Assembly: GCA_031553045.1 (NCBI GenBank)
Contig: JAVBLZ010000006.1
Coordinates: forward strand, 248,001-312,000
Source: CALXQW01 sp031553045
GTDB taxonomy: Bacteria > Verrucomicrobiota > Verrucomicrobiia > Opitutales > Intestinicryptomonadaceae
Length of the DNA: 64,000 nt
Reading direction: 5' to 3'
Shown piece by piece: positions 18,375-27,309 of this stretch. Under the pieces are notes generated by a model. The model saw only the letters and a program-made list of their open reading frames with translations, did not search any database and was not told where the DNA came from. A program made the position numbers and the translations under genes. The stretch's first letter is position 1. Each line of letters opens with the position of its first letter.

Positions 18375-21236
18375 ATGAAAAAATCTCTATCAATTTTTCT
18401 TGCGTTTTTAAGCGCACAAGCCTTTGCCGCAAACATTGGCGCAGGCGACTATTCAATCAAGTTTAACGGCACTGAATTTACAGTCTCCAGAGAAGGCGCT
18501 GGAGATTGGGTTTTCAAGCCTGATTTTATAGTTTTTACCACAGATAAAGACCCAAAACCAGTTATGATGCAAATAGAGCTTCCACCAGCTTCCCGTGGGA
18601 GAATCGTAACTTGGCTTTCAAAAGTTAAGGAGTTGCATTCTTCTTTAAAACAGCTAAAAACTTCTGAAAGCTCAGGTGGAGACGGCATAGTTGACTCTGA
18701 AATCAAAGGCTCTGTCAAGGGCAGGACATCAAACGTTTTTTCTTCTGCGCCGTCAAAAATGGTATCTGCAAACAAAGTTGAGCATAAGGGCAACTCTTAT
18801 GTATTCAGCTTTCCGGAAGATGAAGACTTTATCCTCAGCGCCGTGTTAAAGCAGAAAGACAAAGCATCTGCGCCGGAACTTACTTTTACTTTAAAAGCAA
18901 AAAAAGATTTTTATTATTCTGTGGGTTACGTCGGTGCGCCTGCTTGCAAAGTCGATGAAACTGAAGCGGTATGGCAGCCATTTTATTGGAATTTTAAACG
19001 TTTCCCTGAGCTTCCGTATCTTACAATTTCCTATCATTGCACCCAACCCGGCACTTTTTATGTGAAAAATGGAAACGCTTTGGGCGTCTATGCGGACACT
19101 TCAGAATTTCCGTTTATGCCTTTGCCAACTTTTGCAAGAAGCACTTTTGGCGTTGCATTGCGCGATTTGTCGGGCCTTGCCAGACCAATGATATTTGCGC
19201 CGCTATTGGGTTCGGAACCATCAAAGATGTCCGAAGGCGATACGTACTCCTTTAAAATGCGCCTATTTGCCGCACATGGAGACTTCACAAAAGTTTATGA
19301 AACCAGCGCAAAAGAACTCTATAATTATAGGGACATGCGTGAGAACGCTCTGGCAAGCACAAACGAGACTCTGGACAATATGATAGACTTTGGTCTGAGC
19401 AAATTTGGCGGTTACCACAAAGACACAAAAGGCTTTGCGTACGATACCGATGTCAAAGGCTCTACCCGCAATGACACGTCAGTTTCTCCTCTGGTTATAG
19501 CATTGGTTACAGACGATGAGCAGATTTACAGAGACATATCTTACCCTGTTTTTGAATTTATGATGTCTCGCACAAAAACCTTGTTTTTGATGGATGAGAA
19601 TGTGAAAACCCAGAATCCGAGCAAAACTTTGAACGGTCCTTGCGCAAATATTCCCGAGACTCAACTCTTGTACACATTAAGCGGTGGCGCAAACCCATTT
19701 CTTAAAGAGGTTACCACCACAATTTACGATAAAGTGCGCTTGGGCAAACACTATGACGTGAAAGAAAACGGAACTTGGGAAGACGCCATTACAATTTATG
19801 AATGTACCGGAGACCCTGAGTATCTTGAAAGGGCAAAAAGAGGTGCGGATTTTTATATAGAAAACAACCTCACGCAACCTGTAAGCAAATATCTGCACGG
19901 TGCATTTTTCTGGAATAAATTTGCCCCACCTTTTGCAAATCTATTCAGACTCTATGAAAATACGGGCGACAAAAAATATCTGGACGCCGCAAGATTGGGC
20001 GCAAGGGCTTATACCATGTTTACGTGGATGTCTCCTGAAGTTCCCAATGGCGATGTGCGTGTTAATTTGGGCGGTGTTGCACCTCTTTATCCGCATGCGG
20101 CAAAGGCTGCGCCCGTACAGTTGCAAATCCCGGAAGAAGATATTCCGGCTTGGAGGGTTTCTGAAATAGGGCTTTCTCCCGAGGCAAGCGGCACTATGAC
20201 AAGCCATAGGGCAATTTTCATGGCAAACTTTGCGCCTTGGATGCTCAGGGTTGCAAACGCAAGCAATGACGATTATCTTAAAACAGCCGCAAGATGGGCG
20301 GTAATCGGCAGATACTCAAACTTCCCGGGTTATCATATGAATACGGATAGGTGCAGTATATTTGAAAAGCAAGATTATCCTTTGCGTCCACACTCAGAAC
20401 TCAGCGCAAACTCCTTCCATTACAATCACGTTTGGCCAATGATGATGATGCTTGTTGACTATCTTGTGTCTGATACAGAAGGCAAGTCCGCAGGGGCTGT
20501 TAAATTCCCGTCCAGATTTGCGGACGCATCGGCATATATGCAGTCTAAATTTTATGGCGATAGAGTTGGCACATTTTACACTTATTCAGACGCCTCGCTT
20601 TGGATGCCCAGAAGGGTTTTAAAAACCGACAATGTGAATGTAAATTACATCACCGCCAGAGGCAAAGACAATTTCTATATTGCCTTTACAAGCCAATCTC
20701 ACAAGGCGCTTAAGTCAAAGATAAAGCTCAACGACAAACTTCTTGCTTTTGATAAATCTAAAACTTATACGGCAAAAGTTTGGAAACAAAACAAGCCTGT
20801 GGAAAATATCACAATCAAAAATGGCGAGTTTGAAATCTCTTTAGATCCCTTGGGGATATACGCAGTTGCCATTGAGGGCTTAAAAATTGCTCCAAAATTT
20901 CAGGACAAAATCTTTAACACAAGCGCTGCAGACGCTTGGAGCGTAAACAAGTTGGATTTTGAATTCGACGGCGCAAAGGGCGTTGCGCATTTCTTCAACT
21001 TTGGCAAAGATTTTAAGACAGCTTATATTTATCTTAAAGACCCTAACCCTGAATATAAATCTATGAAATTAGTTTATAAAAAAGATTCAAAAGTATTTAC
21101 TCTTACGGATACAGATTATCCGTTTGAATTCACAGTGCCTATTTCTGATAAAGACACTTCTTTTGAATTTTATTTGGAGGCAAATTTTGAAGACAAAAAG
21201 AACACAAAATCTCAACCGCTAAAACTTAATAAATAA
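18375..21236 (+). CDS. Giant secreted protein, probable carbohydrate-active enzyme, class B (copy 1)
   Basis: 953 residues with signal peptide (FLAFLSAQAFA). An N-terminal beta region (about 20-320) is followed by helical toroid-like repeats (SVSPLVIALVTDDEQIYRD, YLDAARLGARAYTMF) and landmark blocks shared with the other giant proteins: IPAWRVSEIGL, AARWAVIGRYSNFPGYHMN, FHYNHVWPMMMMLVDYL, FYGDRVGTFYTYSDASLWMPRRVLK. It ends in a beta module (DTDYPFEFTVP). It is closest to the genes at 29633 and 33163 but lacks their NPGHAWEF block. Enzymatic class unknown; the toroid-like centre and export suggest a polysaccharide hydrolase or lyase. proC starts on the base right after its stop codon. Confidence 0.58.
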   Translation: MKKSLSIFLAFLSAQAFAANIGAGDYSIKFNGTEFTVSREGAGDWVFKPDFIVFTTDKDPKPVMMQIELPPASRGRIVTWLSKVKELHSSLKQLKTSESSGGDGIVDSEIKGSVKGRTSNVFSSAPSKMVSANKVEHKGNSYVFSFPEDEDFILSAVLKQKDKASAPELTFTLKAKKDFYYSVGYVGAPACKVDETEAVWQPFYWNFKRFPELPYLTISYHCTQPGTFYVKNGNALGVYADTSEFPFMPLPTFARSTFGVALRDLSGLARPMIFAPLLGSEPSKMSEGDTYSFKMRLFAAHGDFTKVYETSAKELYNYRDMRENALASTNETLDNMIDFGLSKFGGYHKDTKGFAYDTDVKGSTRNDTSVSPLVIALVTDDEQIYRDISYPVFEFMMSRTKTLFLMDENVKTQNPSKTLNGPCANIPETQLLYTLSGGANPFLKEVTTTIYDKVRLGKHYDVKENGTWEDAITIYECTGDPEYLERAKRGADFYIENNLTQPVSKYLHGAFFWNKFAPPFANLFRLYENTGDKKYLDAARLGARAYTMFTWMSPEVPNGDVRVNLGGVAPLYPHAAKAAPVQLQIPEEDIPAWRVSEIGLSPEASGTMTSHRAIFMANFAPWMLRVANASNDDYLKTAARWAVIGRYSNFPGYHMNTDRCSIFEKQDYPLRPHSELSANSFHYNHVWPMMMMLVDYLVSDTEGKSAGAVKFPSRFADASAYMQSKFYGDRVGTFYTYSDASLWMPRRVLKTDNVNVNYITARGKDNFYIAFTSQSHKALKSKIKLNDKLLAFDKSKTYTAKVWKQNKPVENITIKNGEFEISLDPLGIYAVAIEGLKIAPKFQDKIFNTSAADAWSVNKLDFEFDGAKGVAHFFNFGKDFKTAYIYLKDPNPEYKSMKLVYKKDSKVFTLTDTDYPFEFTVPISDKDTSFEFYLEANFEDKKNTKSQPLKLNK

Positions 21237-22037
21237 ATGAAGAAATTTGGATTTTTGGGCGCAGGCAAAATGGCGGGCGCAATAGTTGAAGGCTTGTTGG
21301 CGTCAGGCTTTGCCTCGCCGTCAGACATTCATTGTTTATCCAGCGATGACGGCACGGGAGAGGCGCTTTCTAAAAAAACCGGCATTGCTTTGGCTAACTC
21401 TGCCGATGAACTTCTTGCTCATTCAGACACCGTAGTTTTGGCAATTAAACCTCAGCAATTAAACGATATTCCAGAACTTGCATCCAAAAATAAAATTCCG
21501 CTTTTAATTTCAATATTGGCGGGTACTTCAATAGAAAGACTCCGCAAAAAATTCCCAAACGCCTTGCAGATTGTAAGGGTCATGCCAAATATGCCCGCAC
21601 AAATTTTAGAGGCTATGAGCTGCTATGCTTCGGAATCTGAATTGTCTTTAGACGATGAAAAAAATTTGTTGGGGGTCTTGGACTGCATTGGGGAATCTTT
21701 AAAGGTTCAAGAGTCTCAACTAGATGCTGTTACGGCGATTTCCGGCAGTGGTCCCGGCTACGTGTTTGAGTTTGCCGCAGCACTCATAGAGGCTGCAAAA
21801 AAATTGGGATTTGCGGAACAGGATGCAAAAACGCTGGTCTATAAAACCATGGTAGGCTCTGCAAAACTTTTGACATCAAGCTCATTGAGCGCCGTTGAAT
21901 TGCGTAACTGCGTATCCAGCCCTGGTGGAACTACATTAGCAGGTCTTGCTATTTTTGAAAAAAACAACCTAAGACAAGTTGTGGCAGATGCTACAAATGC
22001 CGCAAAGAATCGTTCAGAAGAACTTTCAAAATTATAA
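21237..22037 (+). CDS. proC: Pyrroline-5-carboxylate reductase
   Basis: 266 residues, normal for ProC. N-terminal NAD(P)-binding motif GAGKMAGAIVEGL, KPQQL, RVMPNMPA, and the C-terminal dimerisation/active region SGSGPGYVFEF and SSPGGTTLAGL. Catalyses the last step of proline synthesis, reducing pyrroline-5-carboxylate to proline. It is fused by position (no spacer) to a secreted-enzyme gene upstream and lies 4 bp before hldD, so expression is probably shared. Confidence 0.95.
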   Translation: MKKFGFLGAGKMAGAIVEGLLASGFASPSDIHCLSSDDGTGEALSKKTGIALANSADELLAHSDTVVLAIKPQQLNDIPELASKNKIPLLISILAGTSIERLRKKFPNALQIVRVMPNMPAQILEAMSCYASESELSLDDEKNLLGVLDCIGESLKVQESQLDAVTAISGSGPGYVFEFAAALIEAAKKLGFAEQDAKTLVYKTMVGSAKLLTSSSLSAVELRNCVSSPGGTTLAGLAIFEKNNLRQVVADATNAAKNRSEELSKL

Positions 22038-22041
22038 TATT

Positions 22042-23061
22042 ATGAAATTTCATGCGCTTCCCAAAATTGAAAATGCAAGAGTTTTAATCACAGGTGGGGC
22101 GGGTTTTATAGGCTCCGCACTGACTTGGTATCTGAATACTTTGGGTATTGAAGATATAATAATTGTGGATGCGCTCGGAAAGTCTGAAAAATGGCGCAAC
22201 TTGGCGCCTCTTAAATTTGAAGAATATTTTGAAGCCGACAACTTTTTAAACTGGTTAAAGGAGGATGAAAAACTTTTAAGCAGTTTGAATGTAAAGTATG
22301 TCTTTCACATGGGCGCTTGCACATCAAATACAGAAAAAGACGCTTCATATTTGGTAGAAAATAATTTTGCTTTTACAAAACATTTGTACAATGCAACCAG
22401 TTTGTCAAAAGCCAGATTCATCTACGCTTCAAGTGCGTCAACCTATGGCGACGGCTCAAACGGCATGAGCGATACTGATGAAAACCTTTCAGTGCTTCGT
22501 CCGCTTACAATGTACTCTTATTCAAAACACATGTTTGATTTGTGGCTGTGCAAACGGGGTGAATTAAAAGACGCAATAGGGCTTAAGTACTTCAATATTT
22601 TTGGCCCTAATGAATATCACAAAGAAAGCATGCGCTCCTTGATTTACAAAGCCTATGATCAAATTCAAAAAGTAGGCAGCGCTGATCTTTTTAAGAGTTA
22701 CAATCCTGATTTTGAAGACGGTATGCAAAAAAGGGATTTTTTGTATGTGAAAGACGCCGTTAAAATGACATTTGCGCTGGCTACCAACCCCAATGCAAAA
22801 GGCATCTACAATATAGGTAGCGGTATTGCCACAACTTGGTTGGATTTTATCAGACCAATTTTTAAAGCCTTAAACAAGCCAGAAAAAATTAACTTTATAG
22901 AAATGCCTGAATCTATGCGCAGCAAATACCAATACTACACCTGCGCAAACATCGATAAATTGAGGGGGAGCGGCTTTATTGAAAAAACATATTCGATAGA
23001 AGATGCTGTTAAAGAATGCATCTTGGATTACCTTGTTGATAATAAAAGATTCGGCGATTAA
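22042..23061 (+). CDS. hldD: ADP-L-glycero-D-manno-heptose 6-epimerase
   Basis: 339 residues from ATG 22042 (an in-frame start inside proC at 21979 is rejected as it adds a non-homologous tail). Short-chain dehydrogenase fold: Rossmann GGAGFIGSALTWYLN, MGACTSNTEKD, catalytic Tyr-x-x-x-Lys as YSYSKHMFD, FNIFGPNEYHK, QKRDFLYVKDAV. HldD makes the heptose donor for the LPS inner core, which indicates an outer membrane with heptose-containing lipopolysaccharide. The N-terminus is about 12 residues longer than in E. coli HldD. Confidence 0.9.
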   Translation: MKFHALPKIENARVLITGGAGFIGSALTWYLNTLGIEDIIIVDALGKSEKWRNLAPLKFEEYFEADNFLNWLKEDEKLLSSLNVKYVFHMGACTSNTEKDASYLVENNFAFTKHLYNATSLSKARFIYASSASTYGDGSNGMSDTDENLSVLRPLTMYSYSKHMFDLWLCKRGELKDAIGLKYFNIFGPNEYHKESMRSLIYKAYDQIQKVGSADLFKSYNPDFEDGMQKRDFLYVKDAVKMTFALATNPNAKGIYNIGSGIATTWLDFIRPIFKALNKPEKINFIEMPESMRSKYQYYTCANIDKLRGSGFIEKTYSIEDAVKECILDYLVDNKRFGD

Positions 23062-23149
23062 TTGAGAAAAATACTTGACCTCAAAAAAGAAAATTGCCAA
23101 GATTTACAAATATAAACCAACTTGCTAATTTAACCCCTCAGGAATATAA

Positions 23150-23632
23150 ATGAAAAAACTGTTACTCTTACCTTTTGTGGCACTTTTAATGGTGGCGTGC
23201 TCGTCAGTAGAATTCAAAGAAAACGTTGAAATTACATCTAATCCGGCTGGCGCAGATGTCTATATTAACGGGGTATTGTCAGGTCAAACACCGCTTAATA
23301 TTGCTCTGGCAAAAGACGGTACTTACGACATCACAATAGCTAAGATCGGTTACAAACCTCTCTCCCAAACACTGGGTTCAACAAACTGGAATCCTTATGT
23401 GAAGTTTGGTCCTTTAGTTGATTTGGGTTACTACAAAGAAATCGTAGGTGCGCCTGTTTCTGCAGATTTGCGTCCTGACTTTCTTCCTGAAACTGTCGGC
23501 AGCGATCCTCTTGCAAGCATGGCTTATTGCGTAACACAAGCAGACATGCTTAAGACAAGCAGGGTGATTACCGATGAAGAACATTCTTATCTAATCAAAA
23601 CAATTATTAAGTTTTTCTCGGCAGGTAAGTAA
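23150..23632 (+). CDS. PEGA-domain lipoprotein
   Basis: 160 residues. Lipobox LMVAC at 13-17 with Ser at +2, so lipid-anchored, probably outer membrane. Residues about 25-70 form a PEGA domain (VEITSNPAGADVYINGVLSGQTPLNI, written as consecutive strands), a beta module seen in surface-layer-associated proteins. The C-terminal 30 residues (from ADMLKTSRVITDEE) resemble a short SHOCT-type helix hairpin. AGGA lies 7 bases before the ATG, one of the few clear Shine-Dalgarno sites here. It stands alone with its own terminator. Function unknown. Confidence 0.75.
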   Translation: MKKLLLLPFVALLMVACSSVEFKENVEITSNPAGADVYINGVLSGQTPLNIALAKDGTYDITIAKIGYKPLSQTLGSTNWNPYVKFGPLVDLGYYKEIVGAPVSADLRPDFLPETVGSDPLASMAYCVTQADMLKTSRVITDEEHSYLIKTIIKFFSAGK

Positions 23633-23646
23633 AAAATATTTCATTA

Positions 23647-23684
23647 AAAAAACGCAATCTCCAAAGGGGTTGCGTTTTTTTATT
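23647..23684 (+). terminator. Intrinsic terminator after the PEGA lipoprotein
   Basis: An 11-bp perfect stem AAAAAACGCAA / TTGCGTTTTTT with a 12-base loop and T-rich 3' side. Confidence 0.88.
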
Positions 23685-23892
23685 TTTAGTAATGCCAAAT
23701 TAATTCGTAAAATCTTTGATTCGCATAAGGTATTTTTATAGGCACTATCAATGCAGATTTTCTGAAAGCTTAATTGTCAAAAACTGCTTGTCGAAAAATT
23801 TAGCCACAAGGTATTCCAGCATCTATAACTAGCTTAAATACTGAAAAATTTAAGCGGGAGTATAGCAGGGCAATCAATAACAAACAGATGTT

Positions 23893-25428
23893 TTAAGACT
23901 TTGTTGTTTGAGTTGAAAACCTTTGCTCTCTGATCAAAGTAATCTTAACCGGTATTGAAGTATCCAAACTTTCTTCAATTTTTAAGCGTATTTTTTTGAG
24001 AAGTTCTGTTGCATCTAGGTCGTTAATAACATCTGGCAAAACAACAACCCTAAGCTCTTTACCAGCCTGAATGACATAGGCATTTGCGACGCCCTCAAAA
24101 GCAAGGGCGGATTGTTCAAGGGTTTTAATGCGCTGTATGTAGCCGTCTGAAGCATCCATCCTAGCGCCAGGGCGAGTTGCCGATATTGTGTCTGCCATTT
24201 GCACTATAGTAGCGTAAATATCCAGCTTATCAACTTCGTTATGATGGGCTTCAACGGCGTTGACGAGAATTTCATTTTCATTTGCCGCCCGAAGAACCCT
24301 TGCGCCGGCTTTTGAGTGAGATTCATCATCATTGACACAAGCTTTGCCTATATCGTGAAAGAGCCCCGCACGTTTCGCCAAATTGACATCGCAATTAAGT
24401 TCTGCTGCAATCAATCCTGCGAGTTTTGCAACTTCGACAGAATGTTCCAAAGAATTTTGGTTTAAGGAAAGATGCAGATTAAGTTTTCCAACAAGCTCAA
24501 CTATATCCGGATTTACTCTAGATAAATTTAAAGCTTCGACGGCATCGCAACCCCATTTATAAGTTAAGTCTTTAATATTCTCTTGGGCGTCTTTAACGCA
24601 TTCTTCAATGGAAACAGGATTTACCCGACCGTCTTTCACAAGGTTTTCCAGCGCAATTTTTGCAACCTCACGACGAGCCGGATCAAAACATGAAATCATT
24701 ACAGAATCCGGAGTTTCGTCGATAAGCAGTGTAGTGCCGGTAGCAGCCTCAAAAGAGCGTATGTTGCGGCCTTCTTTACCAATCAGCCTGCCTTTCATTG
24801 CTTCATCGGGTATTTTAACTATGCAAGTTGTAATTTCCTGAGTGAGTTTTGCGGAAATCCTTTGCATCGCATTTATCAATATGCCCTTAGATTCTTCCTC
24901 AATATCTCTTATACCTGCGGATAAAATTTCATTTCTATAATCCTGCAAATCTAGGACGCATTTTTTTTCAATCTCAATTTTTGCTATCTGGCGGATTTCT
25001 TCAACGCTTAGGCTGCTTAAAGAGGTAAGTTTTGCCACGTATTCTTGCATTTTGATGCTGTAATCCTCTTTCATACGGGCAAAGCGGGTAAATTCTTGCT
25101 CACGCATTTCCGACGCTCTTTGCGCACGGTCGGAATTTATTTTTGCTTCAGAAAGCTTGTCTTCTATTTCACGCTTTGCCTGCCTAGCTGCCGCCAAGAG
25201 GTCTTCATAATCGGACTTAAGCTCCAACTCTTGTGCTTTGAGGTGTATTTGAAGCTCCGCTTCTTTCTTTTCGTATTTTAATTTTTCCTCATAGCGTATC
25301 CCCTCAACCTCGGCATCCATTTTGTTTTTAAGAGAATGTCCCTTTATGAAGAGTATAATGCATTCGGCAAAAAGCAAAGTTGCAAGACCGCCAAGCACTA
25401 TAGAAAGTATGTCAAAATCCATCGGCAT
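23893..25428 (-). CDS. rny: Ribonuclease Y
   Basis: 511 residues, the normal length. N-terminal membrane helix (ILSIVLGGLATLLFAECIILF), a long coiled coil (about 35-160), a KH domain (about 208-270; GRLIGKEGRNIRSFEAATG) and an HD domain with LEHSVEVAKLAG and LFHDIGKA. RNase Y is a membrane-bound endoribonuclease that starts mRNA decay. Met3 is an alternative start. Divergent from rnhC with 126 bp between the two starts. The 260 bp downstream, up to the PEGA gene, hold nothing I recognise besides that gene's terminator. Confidence 0.95.
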   Translation of the reverse strand: MPMDFDILSIVLGGLATLLFAECIILFIKGHSLKNKMDAEVEGIRYEEKLKYEKKEAELQIHLKAQELELKSDYEDLLAAARQAKREIEDKLSEAKINSDRAQRASEMREQEFTRFARMKEDYSIKMQEYVAKLTSLSSLSVEEIRQIAKIEIEKKCVLDLQDYRNEILSAGIRDIEEESKGILINAMQRISAKLTQEITTCIVKIPDEAMKGRLIGKEGRNIRSFEAATGTTLLIDETPDSVMISCFDPARREVAKIALENLVKDGRVNPVSIEECVKDAQENIKDLTYKWGCDAVEALNLSRVNPDIVELVGKLNLHLSLNQNSLEHSVEVAKLAGLIAAELNCDVNLAKRAGLFHDIGKACVNDDESHSKAGARVLRAANENEILVNAVEAHHNEVDKLDIYATIVQMADTISATRPGARMDASDGYIQRIKTLEQSALAFEGVANAYVIQAGKELRVVVLPDVINDLDATELLKKIRLKIEESLDTSIPVKITLIREQRFSTQTTKS

Positions 25429-25481
25429 ATTTAAAATTTACCAAATTATCCAGACTATTTAAGTTTCCATGTCAATATTAA

Positions 25482-25492
25482 GCAAGTATAAT
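25482..25492 (+). promoter_or_regulatory. Candidate promoter of rnhC-rnhB
   Basis: GCAAGTATAAT with TATAAT at 25487-25492; 17 bp upstream is TTTCCA (25464-25469), four of six bases matching TTGACA. ATG follows 63 bp later. Confidence 0.4.
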
Positions 25493-25554
25493 CTTGATTT
25501 TTAGAATCGTAAAATTAGTTTCAAAAATAATTGCAATTATGCGTTCCAGTTAAG

Positions 25555-26499
25555 ATGAAGAAAAAAAATTTAGATTCAGATTTGCCCAAAGTCAAAACGA
25601 TTTACACAACAACCCTTACGGAAGAACAGGTTGAAAAGCTCGGCGATTGGTTGGACAGAAATTTGTGGGCGCCTTACAATGTAAATTATTCTCTCTATGC
25701 TTATAAAAGCAGGGATGTAAATGTTGTGGTATATAAGTCAGGCAAAGCTGTCATACAAGGCAAGGGTACGGAAAATTTTGTACATTTTATTTTAGAAGCG
25801 CAAATAACTGGCGTTGCAAAAATGGGTTACGACGATGTCTTGCACCCGGAGTGGTTTGAAGCGCACGCCGGTATAGATGAATCTGGCAAGGGCGACTTGT
25901 TTGGACCTCTAGTTTCATGCTGTGTTGTGGCAGATGGCGATGCCGTGAAAAAGTGGCAGGATGAAGATATTAGGGAATCTAAAAAGGTTACCAGCGACAC
26001 TGCCGTATTGAACATGGCAAAAAAAATCAAGGCTACAAAGGGTGTTGTGGTGAAACTCAGCTACGCCAAGATGGAAAAGTATAACGAACTTTACATAAAA
26101 TTTGGACAAAACCTGAATAAACTTTTGGCGTGGATGCACGCAAGAGCGATTGAAAGCGCACTTGAAGAACGCCACGTGCCTTGGGGTATGCTTGACCAAT
26201 TTACAAAACAGCCACTTGTACAGCGCCAGTTGGACGTCAAAAATTTTGAGCTTAAAATGCAGACCAAGGCGGAGAGCGACCCTGTTGTTGCAGCAGCTTC
26301 AATCATGGCTAGGGCAACCTATATATATTCTATGCGCACATTATCCACAGAGTTTGGTGAGCCTTTGCTTAAAGGTTCTTCAGATAAAACTCGGGAACAG
26401 GCGGTGCAAATTATAAAAAAATTCGGCGTAGAAAATTTGGGCAAGTTTGCCAAGATGCACTTTAAAACCGCCAGAGAAGCCATAACGCAGGCAAAATGA
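25555..26499 (+). CDS. rnhC: Ribonuclease HIII
   Basis: 314 residues from ATG 25555. N-terminal TBP-like substrate-binding domain (about 10-95; VVYKSGKAVIQGKGTENFVHFI) then the RNase H fold with DESGKGDLFGP, the signature that separates HIII from HII. Further catalytic acids lie in LDQFT and in TKAESDPVVAAASIMAR. Cleaves RNA in RNA/DNA hybrids. Its stop overlaps the rnhB start by 4 bp (ATGA), so the two are translationally coupled. Having HIII beside HII as a coupled pair is uncommon. Confidence 0.93.
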   Translation: MKKKNLDSDLPKVKTIYTTTLTEEQVEKLGDWLDRNLWAPYNVNYSLYAYKSRDVNVVVYKSGKAVIQGKGTENFVHFILEAQITGVAKMGYDDVLHPEWFEAHAGIDESGKGDLFGPLVSCCVVADGDAVKKWQDEDIRESKKVTSDTAVLNMAKKIKATKGVVVKLSYAKMEKYNELYIKFGQNLNKLLAWMHARAIESALEERHVPWGMLDQFTKQPLVQRQLDVKNFELKMQTKAESDPVVAAASIMARATYIYSMRTLSTEFGEPLLKGSSDKTREQAVQIIKKFGVENLGKFAKMHFKTAREAITQAK

Positions 26500-27242
26500 A
26501 ATCTCAAAACATATTGCTTGAGTTTGACAAGCCTTATGTTTCGGGGCGCAGTTTTTTACTGGGTGTGGATGAAGCGGGCAGGGGTGCGCTTGCAGGGCCG
26601 GTGGTTGCCGCAGCAATGCTCATAAAGGCGGATTTTTATTCAGACAAAAAACTTTTAGAAAATCTGTCCGCACTAAATGATTCCAAGCAGCTTTCAGTAT
26701 CTGTGCGCAATAAACTTTTTGAATCTTTCTTGAAATTAAAAGAGTTGGGAAAACTTGATTATGAGGCTGGCTTTGGCTCTTTGGATGAAATAGAAAAGTT
26801 AAATATTCTGGAAGCCACAAAGCTTGCAATGGCGAGGGCTGTTGAGGCGCTTGATATGCGTAACAACTTGCAATTAAAACGCAATTCTTACGCCGCAACA
26901 CTATTCGGAGAAGGCAATGCAGACATATCAAAAGCCTTGATTATAGTGGATGGCAAGCCACTTAAAAACTTCCCGTATAGACACAGCGCAATAGTGAAGG
27001 GCGATGCAAAAAGTTTCTGCATAGCCGCCGCAAGCATAATTGCAAAAGTAACCAGAGACAATTTCATGTTAGCGCTCTCAAAAAAGTATCCCCAATATGA
27101 GTTTGAAAAACACATGGGTTACGCCACCGCACTGCATAGCCACAACATTCTTAAGTATGGCGCTTCCAAAGAACATAGAAAAACCTTCCTAAAGAATTTG
27201 CGTCCAGATACGATTATAAATAGACAGCAAGAACTTTTCTAA
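26496..27242 (+). CDS. rnhB: Ribonuclease HII
   Basis: 248 residues. Catalytic motif VDEAGRGALAGPVVAAAML, then LIIVDGKPLKN, KGDAKSFCIAAASIIAKVTRD and HMGYATALH typical of RNase HII. Somewhat longer than average, with an insertion near 105-140 (NNLQLKRNSYAATLFGEGN). HII also removes single ribonucleotides from DNA. Overlaps rnhC by ATGA. Confidence 0.93.
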   Translation: MKSQNILLEFDKPYVSGRSFLLGVDEAGRGALAGPVVAAAMLIKADFYSDKKLLENLSALNDSKQLSVSVRNKLFESFLKLKELGKLDYEAGFGSLDEIEKLNILEATKLAMARAVEALDMRNNLQLKRNSYAATLFGEGNADISKALIIVDGKPLKNFPYRHSAIVKGDAKSFCIAAASIIAKVTRDNFMLALSKKYPQYEFEKHMGYATALHSHNILKYGASKEHRKTFLKNLRPDTIINRQQELF

Positions 27243-27309
27243 AAAGAGATTTTTTAAAAAATTATCTTGAAAAAGAGGTTTGGATATACATAAAGCCTCT
27301 CTAATAAAA

